Positions 13,301 to 22,590 of a DNA stretch of 64,000 bases are shown piece by piece. The notes under the pieces are model-generated. The model made no database searches, had not been told where the DNA came from, and saw only the letters and a list, made by a program, of their open reading frames with translations. The DNA comes from Heliopora coerulea (taxonomy: Eukaryota; Cnidaria; Anthozoa; Scleralcyonacea; Helioporidae): the NCBI GenBank assembly GCA_030142905.1, contig JASJOG010000159.1:496001-560000 (forward strand), read 5' to 3'. How positions within the stretch are numbered: the stretch's first letter is position 1; every line of letters begins with the position of its first letter. Both the position numbers and the translations under genes were made by a program.

Positions 13301-14264
13301 AAGAACATTTTTACCAACTTGATGAGATCAAAGATACTCCTCGTTTGATTAATTGTAAGCTAATAATTACTTATGAACCTATTTGCCTGAGGTTTTCGTA
13401 CATACCGAGCCACGAAAGAGCGAGGTCTGTGCGGAAAAAAAACTAAGGGCAAATACTTTCACGTAGAGACCAAATAAACGAGGTTGATATGGAATTTATC
13501 ATATGGCTTTTGGTTCCTTCCTTCATCGCTTTTTAACGAACGTTTAATTCGTAAGTGAGTGGCTTAGGTTTACTTGCTTGTTTTTACGTATAACTTCGTG
13601 TGTTTTTGTATCAATTCATCTAGTTTTCTGATTAAAGTTATTGATGAGTTGATTTAAATTTTTGGTAGTTTGTTATTGTAAATCTTAAAACGTACCTGAC
13701 TCTGGTTTGTTTGTTTTGAAAGATCAACTCTGAAATTTCCCCGCCAAAACTTGCCGGTCTGTACGCAAAACTTATTGCACAGCTAGGCAGCCAATCAGCG
13801 TGCGTCATTTTTCGTGCAGACCAGATAGCGAGCTCTGCCATATAACAAATGTAAGTATTCCCTCATAGTCTTTTTGGGAGGAACAACCGCTCGATTAATC
13901 AATTTTAACCAGTTAAATATACCTCTTGGCCCAAAAATTCTAATGAAAAAAAATGGTACTGATGAAAGTCCTATGTTTGACATTTAAGTTAAAACGCAGT
14001 TCACATTTTAACGTATTATAAAATTTTGTTTATATTTTTTAGTTTCACCTTCACCGCCTAGGGAGGTAAGAATTGTATAAATTCCTGTATTGTGTCACAA
14101 TACATCGTATGAATAGAATGTGATGAGTTGGCTCTTCAATATGTAAGCATCAAATAGTCAGCGAAAGAGGAAGTATATATCAAAAGAGAAAAATGAAAAG
14201 TTTGCATGAATGAAGATGCTAAGTCGCAGCCGGTCCGCTAACTGTCGCAAACAATACATTAATG

Positions 14265-14298
<34 letters not shown>

Positions 14299-16964
14299 GT
14301 GGGTTCATTGACACAATCAATAGCAATATGCTAAACTACAATGTGGTTACACTTACTTTGTACATAGTAATCGTACTAATTATAAATTATAATTAAACTG
14401 TTTAAAATGAATATCTTGAAACTTACTGATTAACAACCACTACAATTACATAGATTATTAATATGTTAAGTAAATGTTGTTAAACTGGTTAAATATAATC
14501 AACTAATTTCAAACTATACTTATTAATAGCATCAACCAGTGTACTAGGTTTAAAAAGCTCAGACTTACAAAAGAAATTATAAATCCTTTGACCATTTTCC
14601 TAGTATCGCCTCCCTTACTTTACGTCAATTTTTTCGGAAGTATTAAGTGATGCAGTTTATGAGACGGACGTAGCATATTCTTTACTGAGAAGACGCATTA
14701 ATCATCCCTACGCTTTTCTAAAGTCCGTAATTTGGTCTCGAGCAATATGCCTGGGTCTGATCGTACTGTAGAAAGATTATTCCAAGAGCACGTTTTTAAT
14801 ATGTAGCTAGTTCTGTCGAATGTATAATTTTTTGTGTTGTAATTTGTTTGTCGTTGAAAACAATATCGTTGAAAAAGATGATGTCGGGCATTGCTAGAGC
14901 AAACAATTACAACCTGTTTGCCATTAAGAGAAACTATTCATGATAATCTGACACTGCCGAAGTCAACTGAAAAATGTTGACTCGAGCAGGATTTAAATTA
15001 AATTGGATAAAACTCACCTCCAAGCCCTGTGGACTCGATAGCTCAACAGGTAAAGCGCCGGACCGGTATCCCGAAGGTACGTGTTCAAATCGCGCTCGAG
15101 TCAACATTTTTCAGTTGACTTCGGCAGTGTCAGATTATCATGTATATCTCTGTGGGAAAAGTGGTTTATGCAAACGTGATGCGACGTAACGAGAGAGGAG
15201 AGGAAAGGAGTTGTGAAGTGATGTTACAAGATAAAACGAGATGGGATGAAACGAGGCGAGATAAAATGAGAAGACGAGATGAGACCTGATGAAACGAGAT
15301 GAGATGAGATGAGATGAGATGAGATGAGATGAGATGAGAAAAGACGAGATGAGATGCACAAACTTCATGGGAAGTTCGTGGGTATGGTATTACATTATGA
15401 TATGTGTGATAGACTAGACATCCCCTTTCCTCTTATTGGACAATAGAGGTTAGGAGAGTAAAAAGAACAACACGTGTATGGTAAAGTCAAGGAGGAAGGT
15501 TGGTAGACGTTGTTCAATATAATAAATTGTGTACATGAGTTGCTTGTTTTGTTGACTTTATCACAATATGGTGATATTACTGATTTATCATTGAAATTGA
15601 AGGAGTGGAATTTCTGGTAACACATGACTGGTGAGTAAATACAGAACAAAAGCATAATACATGCTGTAATATGTCAAATTTATACGTGCTCAAAGTTTAC
15701 CAACTTATTCAAAATAACACCGACTTTTTCATATTTCTTACTCGACCTGGTTTAATCGCATTCCTGATGCGGTGATCACTCTAGAACTACGAATAAATTC
15801 TATCAACCTGAACCCCAATCTTAACGTGAGTCATTACACGAATTATTCCTGCGTGACTCAAAATAATTTTCCCAAACAGCAACATAAAGCAAAAGAAGTG
15901 TTTCTGATCTGTTCCTTGTTGATTACCAGTCTCCGCAATATTGTATGATGTATCCTGAGGGTAAAGTGTCGGCGGAGGTATAGGAGGGTAGGTGGGCTGT
16001 AACCCATCAGTTTTTTTCAGGTGTCATTATAAGACTGGGACTTTAGAATTCTGCGATGTGATTATAGTCCAACCTTAGTATTCATGAATGTCAGATGGAA
16101 GGTAATGAAGAGATTCGTTTTTTACATGTCAGTTTCAAAGTAATTTTTCCCCCAACTGTGTAGAATATTTCGAGCATGCAGACTGATGTAGAATCGTCTG
16201 GTTCAGAACAGGGCTGATATGTTGGTTTCACATAAGATATCCTTTGAGAAGACTTCTTTGCCAACGTTCTCCTTACATGGCTGCCATGAGTACATTTGCG
16301 GACCAAAAATACAGACTTTCAATACTGTAAATAACAATAAAAATAAGAACATGTAGTGGCGTTTTGCAAGATATTAGTAGGACAGGAGTGTGGCATGAAT
16401 TGTCTTTAGATCGTCGAGCCTCCGTCCGATGGGTCATCGAGCTTCTTTGCAAGTATCGTAATCCCCATGGTTACACCTTAAAACAAACTGTGTTTGGCGG
16501 TTATAAGGAGTCTCTTACATCAAACCGAGACTTCTGCTACAACTTTATGAGGGTTGTATAGTTAGATTTTTATGTGATCTTAAACTTGTTTCTAAATTTG
16601 GAAAAAAGCCAATATTCTCTCTCCTTTTTTTCAGAACATAACTGTCCGCGTCGAACTGGTTTTTAATGAAACCGCAAACAGGACTGAACCTCCTCCTGTG
16701 GAAGTTACTGTACTGAATGGGACAACGGCATATGAAATACTCGAGTTGGCCAAAAAACAGAACCCTTGCTACGGAGCTAAATACAAAAGATATTCTTGGG
16801 GACGTTCGGTCGTAAGCATCTGCGGCGTTTCAAGAAAACCCAAAGATTGGATATACTGGTCGATCTTGGTAAATGGATCTTCTGCCCAGTATGGAGTAGA
16901 TGGTCTGAAACCAAAGGATGGGACGCTCCTTACTTTCAAATACCGAAAATATCGCCTTTTTTAA
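1364..16964 (+). CDS. Intrinsic factor/transcobalamin-like secreted cobalamin carrier (gene A)
   Basis: Predicted exons are 1364-1433, 8218-8900, 12984-13161, 14043-14065 and 16635-16964. All junctions are GT-AG, the phases agree, and the sum is 1284 nt (427 aa), close to the family size. Exon 1 encodes a signal peptide (MKTFTIFFSLLFISICNKAHS). Exons 2-3 encode the alpha-helical barrel domain, with TGRLAYII, VAICKDPEDF, NYFQYSLAAIAFC and TGDFGNQFSTALAVE, then EKAMRNILSYQDEKGSFGS. It carries six cysteines, as expected for the three disulfides of the family. Exon 4 is a 23-base microexon coding a proline-rich linker. Exon 5 is a DUF4430-type beta-domain with VTVLNGTTAYEIL, NPCYGAKY and the IYWSILVNGSSAQYGVDGLKP block that caps cobalamin in relatives. 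Intron 1 is 6.8 kb; intron 2 contains a full hAT element. Family assignment rests on recognised motifs; cobalamin binding is inferred. Confidence 0.85.
1519..2560 (-). mobile_element. Non-LTR retrotransposon (LINE) fragment, reverse transcriptase C-terminal half, broken
   Basis: Reading the minus strand from about 2560 gives DLEKACDRVPRK (RT motif A), YKGADTKVRTAYENREKFEV, KIGLHQGSASSPF (motif B), then ELLFADDLAITAYTEED near 2280-2240 (the catalytic FADD box) and finally the long frame 2100-1519 with FKYLGSVLTERGGCEMEAKA, AETWALRKKKR and RLKWYGHVMRRED. This order is that of a LINE reverse transcriptase and its thumb/C-terminal region. Stops and frame changes between about 2100 and 2560 show that it is dead. 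It lies in intron 1 of gene A, in antisense. Clade not assigned with confidence (RTE-like suspected). Confidence 0.8.
2561..4826. other. Intron 1 of gene A, no recognised gene
   Basis: No coding region with recognisable similarity. Around 2750-2830 there is a segment (GGGGGTCCGTAGGATAGATT) that resembles a diverged segment at 24418-24510, so it may be an old dispersed repeat. A 17-bp perfect tandem duplication containing TGACGTCA twice sits at 4404-4437. Confidence 0.4.
5231..5277 (-). ncRNA. Hammerhead ribozyme-like motif (left arm of foldback)
   Basis: On the minus strand: CTGAAGA (complement of 5266-5272; fits CUGANGA), stem II GGCC (5262-5265) / GGCC (5049-type partner at 5249-5252) closing an ACCATAAAA loop, GAAA (complement of 5245-5248), a self-complementary CGTACG (5239-5244) that can form a very short stem III, then TC as the expected cleavage site after 5237. 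Flanking CCCCG and CAGGG can pair as a short stem I with one mismatch. All conserved core bases are present. Activity is untested. Confidence 0.55.
5510..5556 (+). ncRNA. Hammerhead ribozyme-like motif (right arm of foldback), core mutated
   Basis: Mirror copy of the motif at 5231-5277. CTGAAGA (5515-5521) and GGCC (5522-5525) are kept, but stem II closes with GGTC (5535-5538) and the invariant GAAA is TAAA (5539-5542), before CGTACGTC (5543-5550). The G-to-T change in the core predicts an inactive copy. Confidence 0.45.
7550..7845. repeat. Cluster of TTTCACATGTGAAA palindromes
   Basis: The 14-base perfect palindrome TTTCACATGTGAAA occurs at 7557-7570 and 7611-7624, with several one- or two-base variants (near 7655, 7682, 7760, 7785) within 300 bases. 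A second region with the same motif and a shared GGAACGTTTTC string occurs at 61310-61425. No ORF. It looks like a dispersed, probably non-autonomous repeat family. Confidence 0.6.
8951..12704. mobile_element. Complete hAT-type DNA transposon in intron 2 of gene A
   Basis: The element spans 8959-12696 (3738 bp). It is flanked by an 8-bp target-site duplication CCTGTTCT (8951-8958 and 12697-12704), the length typical of hAT insertions. The left terminus CAGGGTTTATTCTAAGG and the reverse complement of the right terminus CAAGGGTTATTGAAAGG form imperfect terminal inverted repeats. Subterminal copies of TTTGTGCAGTGATAA occur three to four times at the left end (8975-9050) and once in diverged form at the right (12659-12674, complementary orientation). 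The interior holds a transposase relic on the minus strand. Boundaries are well supported. Confidence 0.85.
9265..11635 (-). pseudogene. hAT-family transposase, decayed
   Basis: A start at 11635 (MEKSKKQSKLDFFLKK) runs in one frame to 10175, interrupted by a single TAA at 11492-11494. It contains a BED/TTF-like zinc finger (KCRVCNKNP, then HLESETH), and the region around 10500-10250 reads VCAVHSSALAYNDLC and PKYFEVRWTELTAGLID, typical of a hAT catalytic core. Downstream the frame changes at least twice (frames ending at 9904, 9677 and 9265). The last frame carries the hAT C-terminal dimerisation signature SADWERLVSVYSSLKTSSRN with RLQSQTISHYLYV after it. With a stop and several frameshifts the gene is inactive. 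It resembles KIAA1586-like hAT proteins; the exact subfamily is uncertain. Confidence 0.75.
12705..12983. other. Remainder of intron 2 of gene A
   Basis: Host intron sequence between the hAT element and the acceptor TTGTATTTCAG before exon 3. Nothing further recognised. Confidence 0.5.
13400..13860. repeat. Diverged dispersed repeat in intron 3 of gene A
   Basis: The segment around 13770-13830 (CCAATCAGCGTGCGTCATTTT with GTGCAGACCAG) recurs in inverted orientation at about 61572-61606 (GTCTGCGCACAAAATGACAC followed by ACGCTGATTGG). The minus-strand translation here and the plus-strand translation there both give KMTHADWL, which reflects shared DNA and not a gene. Confidence 0.4.
14266..14297. 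repeat. (TAA)n microsatellite
   Basis: About ten uninterrupted AAT/TAA units in intron 4 of gene A. Confidence 0.95.
14939..15142. mobile_element. Hairpin MITE with perfect 49-bp inverted repeats enclosing a tRNA-like sequence
   Basis: The arms 14939-14987 and 15094-15142 are exact reverse complements over 49 bases (outer end CATGATAATCTGACACTGCC, inner end TTGACTCGAGC). The 106-base interior contains a tRNA-derived sequence whose 3' acceptor strand is part of the right arm. The right arm's ATTTTTCAGTTGACTTCGGC also follows the tRNA-like copy at 18867-18938. No target duplication was evident. Confidence 0.75.
15031..15103 (+). repeat. tRNA-derived sequence (decayed tRNA-like, SINE head)
   Basis: GACTCGA pairs perfectly with TCGAGTC as an acceptor stem, followed by the discriminator A. 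An A-box-like TAGCTCAACAGGTAAAGC and a B-box-like GTTCAAATC are present. The anticodon stem has only about three pairs and the loop CCGGTAT lacks the usual T33, so this is a tRNA-derived repeat and not a working tRNA gene. A near-identical copy lies at 18867-18938. Confidence 0.65.
15225..15360. repeat. (GATGA)n microsatellite
   Basis: GATGA units, perfect from about 15290 to 15340 and degenerate on both sides. Minus-strand translation gives an artefactual ISSHL repeat. Confidence 0.9.
15361..16634. other. Intron 4 of gene A, distal part
   Basis: Ends at the acceptor CTCTCCTTTTTTTCAG (16619-16634). No gene or repeat recognised here. Confidence 0.4.
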
Positions 16965-16990
16965 AGGATCGATTTCAAAAAGCTATTTCT

Positions 16991-17054
16991 AATAAATGCA
17001 GTAAATACCTTCCCTTACATCTTCTTTCCAATACAATTCAATTTCAAAAATAAA
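16991..17054 (+). promoter_or_regulatory. Poly(A) signals of gene A
   Basis: AATAAA occurs at 16991-16996, 27 bases after the stop codon, and again at 17049-17054. Either could direct 3' end formation of gene A. Confidence 0.6.
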
Positions 17055-17574
17055 TATTAGAAGCGTGGATATAAGTTGTGTTTTTTTTTCTTTGTAATGC
17101 TAAAATTTCCCAGAGAATACGTTCGTTGAACTGTATTTAGGAAGGTAATTTAGGAATGTAATTTAGGAATGTATTTTGTTCTAGAAAGACTAAAAGCTTT
17201 TCACTTCATACAACGAAAAGTCGGAATCTAGCAGCCCATCGAGTTTTAAAAATGTTGCTTTATAATTTTATTCGGTATTAGTTCATAACGTGCCATTGCT
17301 GTCCAAAACAGATTATATCCTTTTTGGTAACTTATCTAAAAGTTCAGATTTCTTGTTTAAGTGACAAAAATTAACTTTAAGTGCATGTTTTATACAACCA
17401 GGCCTTGGTAACCACCAGGACTTATGCTCTCTCACTGGCTGAACTTTGCAGTGTTTATAGCATGTATACCTGTAGGCTTTCTATTGAGTTTATTATTCAC
17501 AAAAGAGTTAGCCATTGTGAGGGTCTAGTGGTTGAAATTTGCGAAAAGCTGTGGTTGACTAGAATTGTGCAATT

Positions 17575-17785
17575 TAAATAATTACTGACCCGAATCAAAA
17601 CCTATTGTTTTCGCTCGTGATTATATCATAATGCTGAGAGCAAAAATATGCAAGTCGAATTTGTAAAATTTTGCTCACTGTATTCGCTCATATAATGCAG
17701 AGAGAATATGTGTTTCGATGCAGGTCAGTAATTATAATAGATAACTACTTCGGCACACAGCATTATTGGATATAATACTGTGAGG
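17575..17785 (+). repeat. Dispersed repeat, copy 1 (inverted partner at about 29350-29552)
   Basis: From TTACTGACCCGAATCAAAAC to ATAACTACTTCGGCACACAG this stretch matches the reverse complement of 29350-29552 along its length. Internal landmarks shared by both are GAGCAAAAATATGCAAGTC and GTAAAATTTTGCTC. No ORF. Non-autonomous mobile repeat suspected. Confidence 0.7.
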
Positions 17786-18866
17786 CTCAGTAATTATCCA
17801 TTAAATAATCTCTTGCCTCATCATACTCAATTAGCTCATTATCTCTGCCTTTTAAAGGTGGTGGACTTTGTACTGAAACTAATGATGCACCCTGCATACC
17901 TACACCACTTATTAGAATTATCAGCACATCAACTGAGCTTAAAATATTGCACTAAGCTTAAACAACTTCAACAAAACTAAAAATACAATATCCAGATGTA
18001 CAAGACATTTGCACCCCAATCTGCTGAATAAAATCATTTGACATTAGCCAGAGTCAAATTTTACAGTGAACCTTACACTTTACGGGATTAACCAAGCTGG
18101 AAGTTAACCAATGAAGAGCTGATGCCCCACTCTGTTGAATAAAATTGTCTGATGTTACCTGGAATGTGTGTTTTTGCTCATTATTTTAACAAAAAACTAG
18201 AACGTCTGATTAAAACCATAATTAAGTGACACAGACTGGTCATATAAAAAGGTCAGCGGACACAAAAATGGCTCAAAGCTTGTTTAGCGATACGCCAGAT
18301 GACCGATTAAGTTTTGCGATCAGTATTTTCCTACCAACAAGCCATGAAATGGAGTTTCCCTTCGTTTAGATATAGTCAAAAATTCAAAATGTTTTTGTTT
18401 TTAGTCAAGTCACGAGCAAAATTTGACACCTACTTATGATATTCATATACACAGATGTATGGTGAATGGCGCTAGCTAGCAGTCTTTTTGACGAATGCTT
18501 TTCATGACCAAGTTTAAAGAACGCTCAAAACTTCTTATTTGTTATTCAAGTCAATAAAGAAAGCAAAGATGAATGTACAGAGACAATAAATTATCTTATA
18601 AAATACCCAGAAATACCGGTTGTCATGCAGGCGATAAGCCCATTCCAGGTGATTTACCCTTACCCTTTTACGATCGTAGGGAGTAGGCTGTGATTGCAAG
18701 CGATCAATCGGACATGTAATTAGGACGCAATAAATTTAATAAAATACTTTTCATCATCTCGCGCTATAGCTTCGGGCCTAATGTGGATGGGATATATTGG
18801 GACGAAAGGGATGAAGAGAGGCAACTAACGCAAATGGGAAATATGTCAAGGTATTGTTGCGTACAT
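17786..18866. other. Intergenic, no recognised gene
   Basis: Nothing recognised between the dispersed repeat and the second tRNA-like copy. Confidence 0.4.
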
Positions 18867-18967
18867 GGACTCGATAGCTCAACAGGTAGAGCGGCGGATC
18901 GGTATCCCGAAGGTGCAAGTTCAAATCCCGCTCGAGTCAACATTTTTCAGTTGACTTCGGCAGTGTA
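18867..18967 (+). repeat. tRNA-derived repeat, copy 2
   Basis: GACTCGA/TCGAGTC acceptor stem, A box TAGCTCAACAGGTAGAGC and B-box-like AGTTCAAATCC, followed by AACATTTTTCAGTTGACTTC, identical to the tail of copy 1 at 15031-15142. It lacks the left inverted arm that copy 1 has. Confidence 0.7.
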
Positions 18968-19497
18968 GGTTAATTGTAAAGTGTTACTAATTGTTGTAAT
19001 TATCGTTCAAATTCGTGTCACATTATTTTCGGTGCAACGCATTGCCTAACTGTATGGTGTTTTAAGTTTTGCCCTGAGATAGGCTGTGCCTCCAATTATT
19101 TAAAAACCCATGGGTTATCACGTTCAACTTCTTCCATGTCAAAAATTCCCCAGGGATTTTTATATGAGGAAGAAGTTTAAAAAATGATGTAATAAGTGTA
19201 GCGCGACATTATTTTACATAAAATATTACCCACTAAATTCAACTAAATTCAGTTCCATTTCTGACACCTATACCGCTAAATGAGGGATCTGGCTTCGAAG
19301 TCTGTATTTTGTACTATCGCGATGTCTTTCTTTAAGGTCACATGCACATAAATCAATGAAACACCGTTGCGCACACGATCCACAGAAATCTATTTCATCC
19401 ATATGTTAACAAGAAAAGGAAAATAAAGGAAGTTTATTGTTATGGACCGACTGTTAAGACGATTATCAAGCAATATACTTTATCAAGCAAATTAAAT

Positions 19498-21670
19498 CTA
19501 GAATTTCTTATACTTGAAAATAAGGCAAGTCCCATCCTTTGGTTTCAGCCCATCCACCCCATATTGGGCTAGACGACCATTTGATAAGTAGATCATCCAA
19601 TATAAACCAGCTTCAAAATCATTCATGACATTACAGATGCTCGTAATAGCTCGTCCAAAAGAATATTTTTTATATTGAGCACGGTAACAAGAGTTTTGTT
19701 TTGCGGCCAATTGCAATGTATCGTACGCTGTCTTCCCCTCTGGTACTGTAACGGTAAGTGGAGGTTCAATTCGGACAGGATTCCTGGTATCGTTGATGAT
19801 TAGTTTGACATAGACAGTTATCTTGATTAAAAAATTCAGGAAAAGGTTGATATAGAGAGTTCAATACGGTTTCTAAACCATTTCTATGCAGAATACCCAA
19901 AACCACAATAAAATCTCTGTTCACGTAACTTTAATGCATGGCCCTTTGAAAAACAGGAAACTGAACAAGCCACCGTGCTAAAATAAATGTAAGTAAAGTA
20001 AAGTAAAATAGCAGGGTATGTCAACTCCAACAACAAAAACACATTTCATCTGGATAGAGAATTATAGCAACAACTGGACCGACTACTGTTCTCATAGTTA
20101 CGCATTTTTACATACTGTAGATATAAGCGTACATACTCATATCTAAATACATAAACCTTAGTTTGTTTTCACCTTACCTCATGTTTCACAGCATGAAGGA
20201 CGGTATATAGGAGTTTCGGAAGGTTGTACACCAACAAAACTGTAATTTAATTTTGGCAGTATACAATTCTCAAGAATTCAAACATACCTTAACATCCGAG
20301 CTGCTAACTCGGCTCTCTTCTTTCACCTCCCCACAGAATATACTGCCTACAGTTTACTAGATGGTATTCATCTCTATTATTTATCTTATGTGTATGTTTA
20401 GAATACTATTATTGAAGGTGAGTGCATAGGTTTGGCTGCAAGTATTGGCTACTTTATTACCTTTATTCCACCTGCTATTTGATACTAATAGACAACTAGT
20501 GGATCTCACCTTTCCTATCTACAGACTTGATGTTTCTGACGCTTTACAAATGCATAACATATTTAAGTCTTACCTTTTTGAGTACCAAGGGCGGATCTAA
20601 AATATTCAAAATAAGAAGATATTAACGTCTGGTTCACTCCTGTATTAGCGACGATGCAGAGCAATAGCACTTAGAGCAGATGTATGCGCCTGCAGTCACA
20701 CACCCAAATTTTTGATAAAGAAGGGTGGTTAGTGAATTACGTCCTTTAATTAGAGCTTCGAGTTATTCGCATGAATTTCTCATTTACATTATGTACAACA
20801 GTAACCCAAGTGGTGATATCTGAGTGTGTGACCACAATGTGAGCTGTGAAAAAAGTCTCTAATTGGATCATCAGATATCGTAGACAACACTCGTCTTGCA
20901 ACTTTTAAGAAAAGACATTTTTAAGAACGTGTACATGAAAAACTGGCCCTAAAATATATCTCCCGATTTCATATATTATGTATTCACTGCCTTCAACACC
21001 GTTTCAGAAGAACTGTCACGAAAGTGTTGGTAAGCTTATCAACTTCTATTATCAACTTCTAGTTTTAGCTCATGCAATCGCGTGATTTGATCTTAAATGC
21101 TGACTCAAAATCTGGTCATCTCCCCAGATACCCCATTGTCGCTGAACTAAAGTGTATGACATGCATGGAAGTTAAGCCAATCATAGTTATTTACAGATTT
21201 GACGGAGATGCCAATTTCTTACGCAAATTTGGTGTTGTTAAATTAGAGTGAAAATTAAGAAATCGAACCAATCACGACAGCGGACTCACGGAGAGAGTAC
21301 TTTTGAGTATGAGCCTCCTTCAGCTTAGATTAGACGTAAAAATAATCGTTTAGATTAAAAGATATCGCAGATTTTTCTCTTGAATTGATAAAATAATATA
21401 TATTACTGCACAATGTTACTTAATGTAGTTTCCAGTTTTTATTAGTAATCACACGAACTTCTTACATACAGTAACTAACAACTACTAACCCATTGTTGGA
21501 CACAGAAGTTCATTAAGATTTATTATAGACTCGCCCAGTAATTCAGGAGTGATTTGTACATTGGCAAGAGCACTTCCAAATGATCCTTTATCATCTTGAT
21601 AACTGAGGATATTTCTCATAGCCTTTTCGCAATACCAATCATTAGTGTTAACATCTGCCTCATTTAGAGC
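19498..21670 (-). pseudogene. Inverted partial copy of the cobalamin-carrier gene (exon 3 and beta-domain exon only)
   Basis: On the minus strand an exon-3 homologue (21490-21670, 181 nt, acceptor TTTCTAG, donor GTTAGT) reads ALNEADVNTNDWYCEKAM, RNILSYQDDKGSFGSALAN and VQITPELLGES. A beta-domain exon (19498-19821) follows with YDTLQLAAKQNSCYRAQYKK, AGLYWMIYLSNGRLAQYGVD and a stop. Lengths and phases match genes A and C. Both exons are open, but no alpha-domain exon 2 or signal-peptide exon was found upstream before gene B begins at 22591, and no microexon joining phase 1 to phase 0 was identified. It is best read as a 5'-truncated paralogue, head-to-head with gene B. An undetected distant 5' part cannot be excluded. 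Confidence 0.75.
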
Positions 21671-21851
21671 CTAGAAATACAGAAATACAGTAGAAATACA
21701 GCTGCCAAATATTTTTGAGTGTTTTCAGCCGCCATTTTGTAATGTTAGGATTGATTTCTACTGGACTTAATTTCACGCTTCGACAAAATTTTTTCTAAGT
21801 TTCCTTCTAAAAAATTTCTTCCGCACGGAAAATTCTGCTTAGTGAAAAACA

Positions 21852-21931
21852 AGGTTTAGGGTTAGGATTAGAGCTAGGGTTGGGATATCCTAGGTCTGAT
21901 CCTAACCCAAGTTCTAACCCTAACCCTAACT
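21852..21931. repeat. Interstitial telomere-like sequence, inverted
   Basis: Degenerate TTAGGG units (GGTTTAGGGTTAGGATTAG) are followed by inverted CCTAACCC units (TTCTAACCCTAACCCTAAC), giving a small foldback of telomere-type repeats. It lies upstream (minus strand) of the pseudogene. Confidence 0.75.
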
Positions 21932-22590
21932 GAAAGCTTAGATGAGAGGACATGTTGAATTTTTTTTTAACATAATGCAAGCACGAATAGTTCTCAGGCT
22001 CTTACGGTAAGTATCCGCCATCTTAAAGCGGGCGTAAAAAGGAAAAAAATTACCCGTTGCGGAGCAGATCGGCTATAGAAAGTGGTGTGTGTAACCACTC
22101 ACCGATTTACCTTGCAAAGTCACTGCAACCCAAATTAACGTGCGAGAAAATACTTCATCGTCAGTTCGTCGCAGAGAAATATTACTTTAGATATGCATTC
22201 GTACTTACTTGAAAAAAATCAAGGTGAAGCGTGTTAAAATTTTGGGGCCAAACTTTCTGGGCCCGGTACTCCCTCTACCCTCGCCTCTCTACGCTAATGA
22301 GTATAAACGTAACTTTAGGATGTCAATCCAACCTGATGCACATCTCTATTATAGACTCGAATCGTTACTGGCTGTGATCATCCATGCAGGAGATGGAAAT
22401 TAGGTATTTTAGCTTGGATCATAGACAAAGGGCAGGTATTTTTCATATAACTGAATTAATACGTGCGTGGGTATTACAAAAATTCAAACAATTCCCCCTG
22501 ACAATGATAGATTATTGCTTATGCACGATCAGTCTGTTCAGTCTAAACGTCAATTGATCAACTGTCGCTGTTTTTGTCCTTACAACCAAC

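Noticed and set aside
13638..13841. ORFs containing KMTHADWL here and at 61409-61675
   Set aside because: The match is between two copies of a dispersed DNA repeat; surrounding sequences do not form a coherent protein.
15031..15103. Functional tRNA gene (also at 18867 and 57930)
   Set aside because: Acceptor stem and A/B boxes are present, but anticodon and T stems are poorly paired and T33 is missing; they are repeat-derived.
15138..15368. Minus-strand ORF with ISSHL repeats
   Set aside because: It is a translation of the GATGA microsatellite.
19822..21489. Microexon joining the two exons of the minus-strand carrier copy
   Set aside because: Candidate GTAAG/GTATG donors near 20170 and 20285 lack an acceptor giving a 3n+2 length; none could be supported.
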